From assembly GCA_965370415.1 (NCBI GenBank), contig CBDUTJ010000012.1:1-64000 (forward strand): a stretch of DNA of 64,000 nucleotides. The letters are read 5' to 3'. The notes below the pieces were generated by a model. The model saw only the letters and a list, made by a program, of their open reading frames with translations, was not told where the DNA came from and did no database searches. Below are positions 43,914-51,740 of this stretch, piece after piece; position 1 is the stretch's first letter, and each line of letters begins with the position of its first letter. Origin of the DNA: JACNIV01 sp965370415. GTDB taxonomy: Bacteria; Cloacimonadota; Cloacimonadia; Cloacimonadales; TCS61. The translations under genes and the position numbers were made by a program.

Positions 43914-44190
43914 ATCTATCACCCTCGGTGAAAATGTAGTTTTATATTATCCTCAGGGTAGCTACGCAACCCCGATCTGGCGTATTTAACCATTTTGTGG
44001 TAAAGTTGATGGAAGTCTATTCTCCGCAGGGGATTAATTTCTTTAACCACTTCGGGTGAAAATTTATGGACATTTATTCCCCGAAGGGGATAAATAGATC
44101 AGCCTGTGGCTGGTAAATCCGGTGGGATTTCACCAAGCACAGGTGGGAGAAAAAATAAAATCTCTTCGCTGAAAGCGATGAATAAAGGAG
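43914..44190. repeat. Palindromic repeat cluster 1
   Basis: 277 nt without a gene. It consists of consecutive small hairpins: TCACCCTCGGTGA, TAACCATTTTGTGGTAA, TTCTCCGCAGGGGA, AACCACTTCGGGTG and TTCCCCGAAGGGGA. A longer unit with CCTGTGGCTGG and CACAGGTGGG follows. It ends CTCTTCGCTGAAAGCGATGAATAAAGGAG, which serves as the leader and ribosome binding site of the transposase gene. Confidence 0.7.
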
Positions 44191-44196
44191 AAAACG

Positions 44197-44652
44197 ATGT
44201 CACAATCTTTAGCCAAAATTCTCGTTCATATTATCTTCTCCACCAAAAACCGGTATCCCTTTCTGGTTGATGAACAAATAATAAAAGAGATGCATTCCTA
44301 TCTTGCCAAAATCTTTAATGAATTCAATTCTCATGCGATAATAGTTGGAGGAACCGAAGATCACGTTCATATATTATGCTCTCTTGCAAAAACAGAAACA
44401 TTAGCAAAAATCATTGGCGAATCAAAACGGTCATCGTCATTATGGATAAAAAACAAAGGTGGATTATTAGAAAAATTCAAATGGCAGAATGGATATGGTG
44501 CCTTTTCGATAAGTATTTCCCATATGGAAAGAGTTAGAAACTATATTGCCAACCAGAAAGATCATCATAAAAAAACTTCCTTTCAGGATGAATTCAGAGA
44601 ATTTCTCGAAAAATATAAAATTAATTATGATGAGAAATATATTTGGGATTAA
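44197..44652 (+). CDS. IS200/IS605-family Y1 transposase (TnpA)
   Basis: 151 residues, the size of a TnpA_IS200-type HUH nuclease. It has the metal-binding His-x-His H56-V-H58 in TEDHVHIL, the N-terminal LVHIIFSTKNRYPFL, SSSLWIK, WQNGYGAFSIS and the catalytic tyrosine Y116 in VRNYIANQKDHH. Such enzymes move single-stranded DNA by recognising hairpins. No TnpB gene is present. AAAGGAG before the start belongs to the repeat cluster. The protein looks intact. Confidence 0.92.
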   Translation: MSQSLAKILVHIIFSTKNRYPFLVDEQIIKEMHSYLAKIFNEFNSHAIIVGGTEDHVHILCSLAKTETLAKIIGESKRSSSLWIKNKGGLLEKFKWQNGYGAFSISISHMERVRNYIANQKDHHKKTSFQDEFREFLEKYKINYDEKYIWD

Positions 44653-45048
44653 TGTTATCTATCACCTTCGGTGAAAATGTGGTTTTATGCATTATTGTCG
44701 GGGTAGCTGCGCAACCCCGATCTGGCGTATTTAACCACTTCGTGGTAAAAGTGATGAAAATTTATTCCCTGAAGGAGATTGGTTTGTATAACCAATTCGT
44801 GGTAAGGTTAGTGAGAATTTATTACCCAAAGAGGACATACTTTTTAAACCTCTTCATGGAGAGGATGATGGGCGTAAATTCCCCGAAAGGGATTAGTTAT
44901 TCAGACTTCGTGATAAAATTACTGAAGGTCTATTCCCAAGAGGGGATAAATAGATTAGCCTGTAGCTGGTGAATCCGGCAGGATTTCACCTGACACAGGT
45001 GGGAAAACATAATAAATCTCTTCGCTGAAAGCGATGAATAAAGGAGAA
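44653..45048. repeat. Palindromic repeat cluster 2
   Basis: 396 nt, similar to cluster 1 at both ends but with more middle units. About four tandem ~57-nt units each contain an AACCAnTTCGTGGT-type hairpin and a TTCCCnGAAGGGGA-type hairpin, in various states of decay. A short open frame through it is an artefact of the repeats. Its end (CTCTTCGCTGAAAGCGATG then AAAGGAG) gives the alpha/beta hydrolase gene the same leader as the transposase. Confidence 0.7.
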
Positions 45049-45052
45049 AATT

Positions 45053-45796
45053 ATGGATCTCGAAAAATTCAATCAACCATACTCCCACAAGGGGAATGAA
45101 GATATCGGTGTACTACTGATCCATGGATTCACATCCACCACTTCCGGTATGATGTATCTTGCCCAACAATTCAGCGAAGTAGGTTTCCACGTGGAATTAC
45201 CTTCCCTGCCCGGACATGGCACAACCTGGCAAAATCTAAACAAAATCTGCTATGAAGAATGGATCGAAGAGTTACAGAAATCTCTGAAAATACTTCAATC
45301 TCGAGCTTCTAAAATCTATGTTTGCGGACTTTCTCTCGGTGGTGCTTTGGCATTGCGCATAGCACAGCTTCATCCCGAAATATCGGGGATCATTCTTATC
45401 AACCATGCTTGCAAATTCACTCATCCCAAATTCTGGTTCGCTCCCATTATTCGTTTTCTTATTCCATCTGTTCCCGCCGTAGCGTCCGATATAAAAGACC
45501 CGGAAGAAAAAGAGATCGCTTATCTACGCACACCCACCAATGCCGTACATCAGATGCTTTGTTTAATGAAAATCGTCCGCAAAAATCTATCACAAACCAA
45601 ACAACCTGTCCTTATTTTCAAATCAAAAGAAGATCACGTAATTCCTCGCGTAAGCGCAATATACACACTCAAAAAAATTGGTTCTTCCCAAAAAGAATTG
45701 ATCTGGCTGGAAAATTCCTATCATGTAGCTCCGCTGGATTTTGATAAAGAACTCATCGCAAAAAAAAGTATAGAGTTTATTCTACAACAGAAATAA
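45053..45796 (+). CDS. Alpha/beta hydrolase (carboxylesterase/monoacylglycerol lipase type)
   Basis: 247 residues, the size of EstA/Est30-type carboxylesterases. It has oxyanion region LLIHGFTSTTSG, LPGHGTTW, the nucleophile Ser in VCGLSLGGALALR, acid Asp in KSKEDHVIP and His in NSYHVAPLD, so the triad is complete. It probably hydrolyses short- to medium-chain esters in the cytoplasm. There is no signal peptide. Its leader is the end of palindromic cluster 2. The next gene starts 1 nt after its stop. Confidence 0.88.
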   Translation: MDLEKFNQPYSHKGNEDIGVLLIHGFTSTTSGMMYLAQQFSEVGFHVELPSLPGHGTTWQNLNKICYEEWIEELQKSLKILQSRASKIYVCGLSLGGALALRIAQLHPEISGIILINHACKFTHPKFWFAPIIRFLIPSVPAVASDIKDPEEKEIAYLRTPTNAVHQMLCLMKIVRKNLSQTKQPVLIFKSKEDHVIPRVSAIYTLKKIGSSQKELIWLENSYHVAPLDFDKELIAKKSIEFILQQK

Positions 45797-45797
45797 A

Positions 45798-46427
45798 ATG
45801 CAACTCGTTAAAACTCAAGACGGCTCTTATACAGTTTTTAACCAAAAATATCAAGAACATTATCACACTATTTCCGGTGCCTTGGAAGAAGCTTTTGAAA
45901 AACATGTGAATGCTATTGGTGTGAAAGATGGATTCCACATTCTGGATTTCTGTTTCGGACTCGGATACAATTCTATAATAGCCACAAAAAAGCACAAAAA
46001 TTTACAAATTATTGGTCTGGAAAATGACATAGAGATCATAAAAACAATTAAAGAATTGGAAGTCCCATCCGAAATCGAAAAAGAATTTGCTGCTTTCCGA
46101 AATTTAGCTGAAGAGCTGAAAATAACCGATGATAATAATAATACAATCAAATTGATCATAGGAGATGCTCTTGTTTCACTCGACTCACTTCCCAGAGATC
46201 ATTTTGACCGTGTTTTCTTCGATCCCTTCTCTCCTGGCAAACAGCCCGAAATGTGGAGCAGGAAAGTATTCCCCAAAGTTAACAACATAATGAAACCGGG
46301 AGCAAAACTGAGTACCTATAGTTGTGCAAAATTCGTTCGACAAAATATGCTCGCAGCAGGCTTCAAAATGCTGGATGGTCCTATCATTGGTAGAAAAAGT
46401 CCGGCTACTATAGCAAATACGAGGTAA
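45798..46427 (+). CDS. mnmD: MnmC-type tRNA methyltransferase, stand-alone
   Basis: 209 residues matching only the methyltransferase half of MnmC (DUF752). It has SAM-binding ILDFCFGLGYNS, acidic GLENDIE, and VFFDPFSPGKQPEMWS followed by STYSCAKFVRQNML and GRKSPAT. It methylates 5-aminomethyl-2-thiouridine at tRNA position 34, downstream of MnmE/MnmG. The FAD oxidase half of bifunctional MnmC is absent, as in some other phyla. It is tightly coupled to the hydrolase upstream, and the RAYT transposase begins 2 nt after its stop. Confidence 0.83.
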   Translation: MQLVKTQDGSYTVFNQKYQEHYHTISGALEEAFEKHVNAIGVKDGFHILDFCFGLGYNSIIATKKHKNLQIIGLENDIEIIKTIKELEVPSEIEKEFAAFRNLAEELKITDDNNNTIKLIIGDALVSLDSLPRDHFDRVFFDPFSPGKQPEMWSRKVFPKVNNIMKPGAKLSTYSCAKFVRQNMLAAGFKMLDGPIIGRKSPATIANTR

Positions 46428-46429
46428 TT

Positions 46430-46957
46430 TTGCCGAATTATAAAAGAATGTATGCTCAAAATCATCCTGTTTTTATAACAATTAATACTTACAAAAGAAG
46501 GTCAATTTTGATTAATAATTTTAAACTTCTTCAAGAAAGCTGGAAGATTGCAAAAGAGAAATTTAAATTTAATATATTTGCTTATTGTGTTTTACCAGAT
46601 CATATACATCTGATTTTAGAAATGAATGATATTTATGAATATCCCAAGATTATTGGCTCAATGAAATGGTATTTTTCTAAGAATATAAATACTAAATTTG
46701 TCGAAAGAAAGTCATTATCTATTAGCAAACAAAAGAAAAGAGAAAAAGGTATTTGGCAAAGAAGATATTATGAACATACAATTAGAAATGATAAAGAATT
46801 AGCCATTTACACAGATTACATACATTACAATCCGGTAAAACACGGTTGGGTAAAGTCTGTACAAGATTGGAAAAATTCTTCCTTCTATGACTTTGTAAAA
46901 GAAGATATTTATGATATTGAATGGGGGAGTGAGATAAAAATACCATACAAAGAGTAA
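46430..46957 (+). CDS. REP-associated tyrosine transposase (RAYT)
   Basis: 175 residues from TTG 46430 (GAGGT upstream, overlapping the end of the methyltransferase gene). RAYT features are the HUH motif H58-I-H60 in YCVLPDHIHLILEMN, IWQRRYYEHTIRND, and the catalytic-Tyr region YIHYNPVKHGW. RAYTs process single-stranded REP hairpins. An 18-bp palindrome lies 23 nt after the stop. It is only distantly related to the IS200-like protein at 44197. It is A/T-rich relative to its neighbours. Confidence 0.9.
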   Translation: MPNYKRMYAQNHPVFITINTYKRRSILINNFKLLQESWKIAKEKFKFNIFAYCVLPDHIHLILEMNDIYEYPKIIGSMKWYFSKNINTKFVERKSLSISKQKKREKGIWQRRYYEHTIRNDKELAIYTDYIHYNPVKHGWVKSVQDWKNSSFYDFVKEDIYDIEWGSEIKIPYKE

Positions 46958-46979
46958 AAGAAACTCAAATGGTACAAGC

Positions 46980-46997
46980 GGTGGGCAATTGCCCACC
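46980..46997. repeat. 18-bp perfect palindrome downstream of the RAYT
   Basis: GGTGGGCAATTGCCCACC is a perfect palindrome just after the RAYT gene and is likely its cognate REP-type hairpin. A weaker hairpin (AAATCGCTT/AAGTGATTT) follows at about 47007-47032. Confidence 0.7.
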
Positions 46998-47070
46998 ATA
47001 CATAAGAAATCGCTTGCAATAAAAAGTGATTTCCAGCTAAAGGTAATCTGAAATATTTCAGGAGGTTTAT

Positions 47071-47268
47071 ATGGTGCAAACATACGAATACATTAAATTA
47101 ATCGGATTATTAGCTTTCCTGGGTGGTATATTAAAACTTATCCTCGGTTTTCTGGGATACTCTTTTGGTGCACATTATTTATCTTCATTCATAATCCTCG
47201 GAATTGGAATTGTGGTATATCTGCTCGGGTTTATCATTCAAAAACAAACAGAAGTAAAAGAGGAATAA
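47071..47268 (+). CDS. Small membrane protein, uncharacterised
   Basis: 65 residues with two hydrophobic segments (IKLIGLLAFLGGILKLILGF and FIILGIGIVVYLLGFII) and a charged C terminus (QKQTEVKEE). CAGGAGG upstream is a strong ribosome binding site. The stop codon is directly followed by the ruvB start, so the two are surely co-translated. No known family is recognised. Confidence 0.75.
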   Translation: MVQTYEYIKLIGLLAFLGGILKLILGFLGYSFGAHYLSSFIILGIGIVVYLLGFIIQKQTEVKEE

Positions 47269-48300
47269 ATGTTAGAACGCTTAACCGACCCCGTCGAACA
47301 AATCGACGAAAAAGCATTTGATAGAAGTCTGCGTCCGAAAACCCTGAAAGAATTCGTAGGACAATATCAGATAAAAGAGATCCTGGATATTTCCATTCAG
47401 GCAGCCAAACTCCGCCATGAACCACTCGATCATGTTCTGCTTTACGGTCCTCCGGGACTGGGAAAAACCACTCTTGCATATATTATAGCGAACGAGATGG
47501 AAGTAGAAATTAAAGCAAGTTCGGGACCTGTTCTGGAAAAAGCTCCCGATCTGGCTGGAATCCTGACCAATCTGCAGAGAAACGATGTGTTTTTCATCGA
47601 TGAAGTACATCGTTTGAACCATGTGGTGGAAGAATATATTTATCCTGCTATCGAAGATTTTAGTATGGAAATCATCATAGACAGCGGACCCAGCGCCCGT
47701 TCCCTTAAAATAGACATCGAACCATTTACACTCATTGGTGCTACCACTCGTGCCGGGTTACTTACATCTCCGCTTCGGTCACGGTTCGGCCTGGTTTTAC
47801 GTCTCGATTATTACGATGTAAAGAGCATCGAGAGTATAATAGTACGCTCAGCCGGTCTCATGAATATTCCCATTAAACAGGATGGAACTAAAGAGATCGC
47901 CCGAAGAAGCAGGGGAACACCACGAGTGGCAAACCGCCTTTTACGCCGCGTGCGGGATTATGCCCAGATAAAAGGTGACGGCACTATCACAAAGGAAACA
48001 GCCATTAAAGCGCTGAAGATGCTGATGGTGGATAACGCCGGATTGGACGATATGGATAAACGCCTTCTACTAACCATTATGGAAAACTACGGCGGCGGAC
48101 CGGTTGGTCTCAAAACGCTTGCAGTTGCCATAGGAGAAGATCCCGGCACTGTGGAAGAAATTTATGAACCCTACCTCATTCAGCAGGGATTTTTAGATAG
48201 AACTCCGCAGGGCAGGAAAGCAACGATGAAAGCTTATAAACATTTTGATATTACTCCCGGTCAGGCACAGATGAATGTGTTTGAAGTAGTGGAAGAATAG
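47269..48300 (+). CDS. ruvB: Holliday junction branch migration helicase RuvB
   Basis: 343 residues, full length. The AAA+ ATPase has LRPKTLKEFVGQ, Walker A GPPGLGKTT, Walker B DEVHRL, and SGPSARSLKIDIEPFTLIGATTRAG. The winged-helix C-terminal domain has TVEEIYEPYLIQQGFLDRTP and GRKATMKAYKHF. With RuvA it drives branch migration, and RuvC cuts the junction; neither is in the window. Its last 92 nt (48209-48300) recur in diverged form at 51512-51600, beyond an R-M island. Confidence 0.97.
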   Translation: MLERLTDPVEQIDEKAFDRSLRPKTLKEFVGQYQIKEILDISIQAAKLRHEPLDHVLLYGPPGLGKTTLAYIIANEMEVEIKASSGPVLEKAPDLAGILTNLQRNDVFFIDEVHRLNHVVEEYIYPAIEDFSMEIIIDSGPSARSLKIDIEPFTLIGATTRAGLLTSPLRSRFGLVLRLDYYDVKSIESIIVRSAGLMNIPIKQDGTKEIARRSRGTPRVANRLLRRVRDYAQIKGDGTITKETAIKALKMLMVDNAGLDDMDKRLLLTIMENYGGGPVGLKTLAVAIGEDPGTVEEIYEPYLIQQGFLDRTPQGRKATMKAYKHFDITPGQAQMNVFEVVEE

Positions 48301-48310
48301 TGTCTAATTT

Positions 48311-48362
48311 CAAAACAAGGATATTATACTGCGAGCTTTGCAGTTGATTGCGATGTTATGTG
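48311..48362. repeat. Island-flanking direct repeat, copy 1
   Basis: It lies just after the ruvB stop. It reads AAGGATATTATACTGC...GCAGT, then GATTGCGATGTTATG, and contains the hairpin ACTGC-gagcttt-GCAGT. It matches the repeat at 51469-51515 in the same orientation. Confidence 0.65.
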
Positions 48363-48399
48363 TAGAATAAATAATTTCAAGGTATTGAGGAGAAAGTAA

Positions 48400-49536
48400 A
48401 TGACATATGAATCAATAGATAAATTACAAAACGCTCTTGGAGAGGAAGTGTTCCACTATACAAAAGATAAGAAAAAAGCAGCCGGTCGGGCACTTGGAAC
48501 AATGATTGAGATTATTTCTTATTATCTTTTAAAGATTTGGGGATTTAATAACTCAATCTCTATAGAGAGAAGACTTATTGAATATGGAAACGATGAAATA
48601 TCTCATAATGTTGAATACTCCTTGCATCCTATAATCAATGAATATGAAATTACGATCTCTAATGACGGTAATTCAATAACGTCGACTAAAATATTAAAAA
48701 CTATGGAACAAAAAGTTAATATTTCAAAGTTTGACAAAAAGAATAATAATCTTCTTGATAAATATAATATTCTTCGAAACGCATGCGTAATTGGCGAAAC
48801 AAATGACACCATTTTGTTGACTAGTTTTAAGTCTATCGAAAAAAAGCAATATGGATTATTTGTTTTTGAACAACTGAAAAAACCATATGCAATGTTTGAA
48901 TGTAAGAGGGTTGGGATTGAGGAAGGAACTAAAAAAGGTCCTCAAACAATTGAGAAAGCAAAGCAAGGTGCATATGTTGCAAGGACTGCGTCATCATTAC
49001 AAAAGATAAGAACAGACAAAGGCGACAAATATGGTGTAATTTACAGGTCAAACAATGAACCGTATATTAAACCCTATGTGGAACTAATGGATGAGATCAT
49101 TTATTCGAAAGATACGGAGTTACTCCAGAAATTCATTCTAACAATTGGAATAGTTAGTAATCATGGTAATTGGTTTACAGCCGAAAACCACAATAAGGAA
49201 TTAAAAGTTTTAGCAAATTCTTATGATTGGTTAATTTTTTTATCGGATAATGGGCTGGCTCAATTCATTGATGAGTTACTGCTTAATCCTACGCAGGAAT
49301 ATATCAAAGTACAAGAAGCCTTTAAAAGTAGCTATACAGCAGATAAAAAGCGAAACATATTTACAAAGGTTAAAATGGATTTTGAAGCTGATAAGGCTTT
49401 GCTTGAATATTTTTCTAACAAATTGGGTGAAATTGAAAACTGGTTCAATATCATTACACCAGTAGGAAAAACAATTACTGAACTAAAGAAAGAATTAGCA
49501 GAATTGCGTTCAAAAAAATGGAAAGAAATATTATGA
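48400..49536 (+). CDS. Type II-like restriction endonuclease
   Basis: 378 residues. The probable PD-(D/E)XK core is at AMFECKRVGIEEG, followed by KKGPQTIEKAKQGAYVAR. Upstream elements include GRALGTMIEIISYYLLKIWGF. I assign restriction endonuclease from this core and from the overlap with an adenine methyltransferase gene; the recognition site is unknown. The stop codon overlaps the start of the next gene by 4 nt. A repeat-flanked location and A/T-rich composition point to horizontal acquisition. Confidence 0.75.
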   Translation: MTYESIDKLQNALGEEVFHYTKDKKKAAGRALGTMIEIISYYLLKIWGFNNSISIERRLIEYGNDEISHNVEYSLHPIINEYEITISNDGNSITSTKILKTMEQKVNISKFDKKNNNLLDKYNILRNACVIGETNDTILLTSFKSIEKKQYGLFVFEQLKKPYAMFECKRVGIEEGTKKGPQTIEKAKQGAYVARTASSLQKIRTDKGDKYGVIYRSNNEPYIKPYVELMDEIIYSKDTELLQKFILTIGIVSNHGNWFTAENHNKELKVLANSYDWLIFLSDNGLAQFIDELLLNPTQEYIKVQEAFKSSYTADKKRNIFTKVKMDFEADKALLEYFSNKLGEIENWFNIITPVGKTITELKKELAELRSKKWKEIL

Positions 49537-50117
49537 GTGCAGGTAGAACAGTAAACTCACAAAGTCAAAGATGGGGTACACCTTTTAAATATGTTCAAGC
49601 CATTAAACGTTTTTTTGGTGGTTCAATTTCATTAGACCCTTGTTCTAATGAGTACTCAATTGTTGGAGCTGAAACTGAATTTATGCTTCCCAAAAATGAT
49701 GGGCTTAAAGAAGAATGGAATTATCCTACAATTTACATGAACCCACCTTACGGGGCGGACAGGGAAACAGGTACAACAATAAAAAATTGGTTAGCCAAAT
49801 GTACAACTACCCACAAGAAATATAGTACTGAAATATTGGCATTAGTTCCCGTAGCTACTAATACCGGACACTGGAAAAAATGCGTTTTTGGGGAAGCAAG
49901 AGCCATTTGTTTTCTCTACGATACAAGACTAAAATTTCTGGAAAATGGTCAAGATTTTGGCAAAGGAGCACCTATGGCATGTGCAATGATTTATTGGGGA
50001 AATGACTACGATAAATTTTACGACATTTTTATAGAATACGGTGCTGTTATTGATATTTCCAATCTTATAGGAAAAGAAATTGGGCCAACCCGAAAACAAC
50101 TGAAATTGGAATTGTAA
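49533..50117 (+). CDS. DNA N6-adenine methyltransferase (phage Dam-like)
   Basis: It starts at ATG 49533, overlapping the endonuclease stop (ATGA). 194 residues with SQRWGTP, ISLDPCSN, the catalytic NPPY motif in YMNPPYG, and ALVPVATNTGHWKK. This matches the short phage-type N6-adenine methyltransferase (Dam, PF05869) family. It probably protects DNA from the adjacent endonuclease by methylating adenine. Translational coupling with the endonuclease supports a functional pair. Confidence 0.85.
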   Translation: MSAGRTVNSQSQRWGTPFKYVQAIKRFFGGSISLDPCSNEYSIVGAETEFMLPKNDGLKEEWNYPTIYMNPPYGADRETGTTIKNWLAKCTTTHKKYSTEILALVPVATNTGHWKKCVFGEARAICFLYDTRLKFLENGQDFGKGAPMACAMIYWGNDYDKFYDIFIEYGAVIDISNLIGKEIGPTRKQLKLEL

Positions 50118-50211
50118 TGACACATAATAAGGCACCGACCTCTATTCTATTTCGCATTTTTTAAAATAACTAGCTGTAAGTTAAACCCAAACTACAAATC
50201 CTCTTATTAAT

Positions 50212-50296
50212 CCAAACCTTGACTAAAAATCCCGGCTAAAATCTTCGTTAGTTCAATTGTCCCGCTTAAACAGACATGAGTTCAGCAGAGCGAAGT
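50212..50296. repeat. Dispersed ~85-bp intergenic repeat, copy 1
   Basis: It lies in the 409-nt gap between the two methyltransferase genes, which otherwise holds only the flanking repeat near 50424. The core reads AAATCCCGGCTAAAATCTTCG...GTTCAGCAGAGCGAAG. CTTCG and CGAAG at its ends can pair. Related copies are at 52877 and 54364. Confidence 0.7.
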
Positions 50297-50423
50297 AACT
50301 ATTCTTAATAGAACGCTGCGAAGATATTTTCTTTATTGACAAATAATTATCAATGATATTTAAGCAGTGGTGGTAAATTTCAAAAATAAGGATACTATAA
50401 GTGATATGTTATTAAGTGTAGAT

Positions 50424-50462
50424 ATAAGGATATTATATTGCGAGCTTCGCAAGCTAATACAT
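50424..50462. repeat. Island direct repeat, copy 2
   Basis: ATAAGGATATTATATTGCGAGCTTCGCAAGC, with the hairpin TTGCGAGCTTCGCAA, resembles copies 1 and 3. A partial extra copy (AAGGATACTATAAG) lies 30 nt before it. It separates the endonuclease/Dam pair from the second methyltransferase gene. Confidence 0.6.
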
Positions 50463-50526
50463 AGTTGGCTCTAGAGAAAATATGAACAAAAAGCGAGAAA
50501 ATTCCTTTCTTTAATTCAGGAATAAA

Positions 50527-51459
50527 ATGGCAAGTAAACCCAATATACATTCAAAACGTAAGCAGGGTACAGAAACAAGTTCATTCGGGACACCCGGAAG
50601 AGTAAACCACGATTCCACTAAATTTTATAACAGTAGGCTTTATGAAGGATTGAACAACGGGAAAAAAGCAGAATATATCGAAACTGAAATTCCAAAAAAA
50701 TATTTAAACAAAATCTTTTGTAAATCCAGTGAAAAAATGGATGAACTCCCAGATAATAGTGTTCATCTAATGATAACTTCACCACCCTATAATGCTTCAA
50801 AAGAATATGATGATGATTTAAGTCTAACCGAATATTTGGATTTGCTCAATTCCGTTTGGAAAGAGACATATCGAGTTTTGGTTCCCGGTGGTCGTGCTTG
50901 CATTAATGTTGCAAATCTTGGTCGTAAACCTTATATTCCATTACATAGTTATATTATTGAAGGAATGCAAAAAACTGGTTTTTTGATGCGTGGTGAAATT
51001 CTATGGAATAAAGCATCCAGTGCCAGTCCATCCACAGCCTGGGGTAGTTGGCTTTCTGCGTCAAATCCAGTATTACGAGATATTCATGAATATATTTTAG
51101 TTTTCTCAAAAGATTCTTTTTCTAGAAAAAAAGGAAAGAAAGAAAACACAATTAAAAAGAAAGAATTCCTTGAATGGACAAAAAGTATTTGGACTTTTCC
51201 AGCAGTTTCAGCAAAAAAAATTGGCCATCCGGCACCTTTCCCGGAAGAATTGCCACATAGGTTAATTCAACTATATTCATTCAAAGATGATGTGATTCTT
51301 GATCCATTTGTCGGTAGTGGTACTACTTGCTTATCTGCACTGAAGGACGGAAGAAATTATGTAGCTTATGATAATGACCCGGATTATGTCAAATTAGCAA
51401 AAAACAGAATTTCAGTGTATAGAAATCAATTAGATATTTTTGAATACATTGAGAAATGA
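50527..51459 (+). CDS. DNA methyltransferase, beta-class (N4-cytosine/N6-adenine)
   Basis: 310 residues. Catalytic motif IV TSPPYN (in VHLMITSPPYNASKEY) precedes SAM motif I DPFVGSGTT, the order of beta-class amino-methyltransferases; SPPY is frequent in N4-cytosine enzymes. Other features are LVPGGRACINVANLG and HPAPFPEELPHRLI. It is probably the second modification enzyme of the island. It starts with a weak ribosome binding site after repeat copy 2. Confidence 0.88.
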   Translation: MASKPNIHSKRKQGTETSSFGTPGRVNHDSTKFYNSRLYEGLNNGKKAEYIETEIPKKYLNKIFCKSSEKMDELPDNSVHLMITSPPYNASKEYDDDLSLTEYLDLLNSVWKETYRVLVPGGRACINVANLGRKPYIPLHSYIIEGMQKTGFLMRGEILWNKASSASPSTAWGSWLSASNPVLRDIHEYILVFSKDSFSRKKGKKENTIKKKEFLEWTKSIWTFPAVSAKKIGHPAPFPEELPHRLIQLYSFKDDVILDPFVGSGTTCLSALKDGRNYVAYDNDPDYVKLAKNRISVYRNQLDIFEYIEK

Positions 51460-51468
51460 ACGCTATAC

Positions 51469-51515
51469 AAAAGAATATTAAACTGCAAGCCTCGCAGTTT
51501 ATTGCGATGTTAGGG
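51469..51515. repeat. Island-flanking direct repeat, copy 3
   Basis: It reads AAAAGAATATTAAACTGC, then GCAGTTTATTGCGATGTTAGGG, with the hairpin AACTGC-aagcctc-GCAGTT. The GCGATGTTA end matches copy 1 and runs straight into the displaced ruvB tail. Confidence 0.65.
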
Positions 51516-51600
51516 CAGGAAAGCAACGATGAAAGCTTATAAACATTTTGGAACTCCCAGCCAAGCGCAGATGAGCGTGTTTGAAATGGTAGAGGAATAA
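51512..51600 (+). pseudogene. ruvB: Displaced second copy of the ruvB 3' end
   Basis: It encodes GRKATMKAYKHF, then GTPSQAQMSVFEMVEE and a stop, clearly homologous to the last 29 residues of RuvB. It is one codon shorter and has several substitutions. No start codon or upstream part is present. It looks like the 3' end of an older ruvB allele pushed downstream when the R-M island and its own ruvB tail were inserted. Confidence 0.85.
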
Positions 51601-51740
51601 AATAGATATTTAATATCAAGGTTGAAGTTATATTAGATATAATATTTTTAAATTGACATATTTAATACTTTTTTGTCATTAGTAAAATCGTTTTTAAGTA
51701 CTCAAATTGTTATATATTTTAAGGATTTAGTGAGGTTAAA

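Larger units (their letters stand above)
43914..45050. mobile_element. IS200-like Y1 transposase unit in palindromic repeat clusters
   Basis: A single Y1 transposase gene (44197-44652) lies between two clusters of small hairpins (43914-44190 and 44653-45048). The clusters share both sequence and unit order: TATCACC-TCGGTGAAAATGT, then GTAGCT-CGCAACCCCGATCTGG, TTCG-loop hairpins, a CCTGT-GCTGGT unit, and a CTCTTCGCTGAAAGCGATG end. The arrangement resembles a REP-associated transposase within its own REP/BIME cluster. Confidence 0.65.

Noticed and set aside
44643..44972. A 109-codon open frame after the IS200-like transposase gene
   Set aside because: It lies wholly in the palindromic repeat cluster and its protein repeats follow the DNA units; no family match or ribosome binding site.
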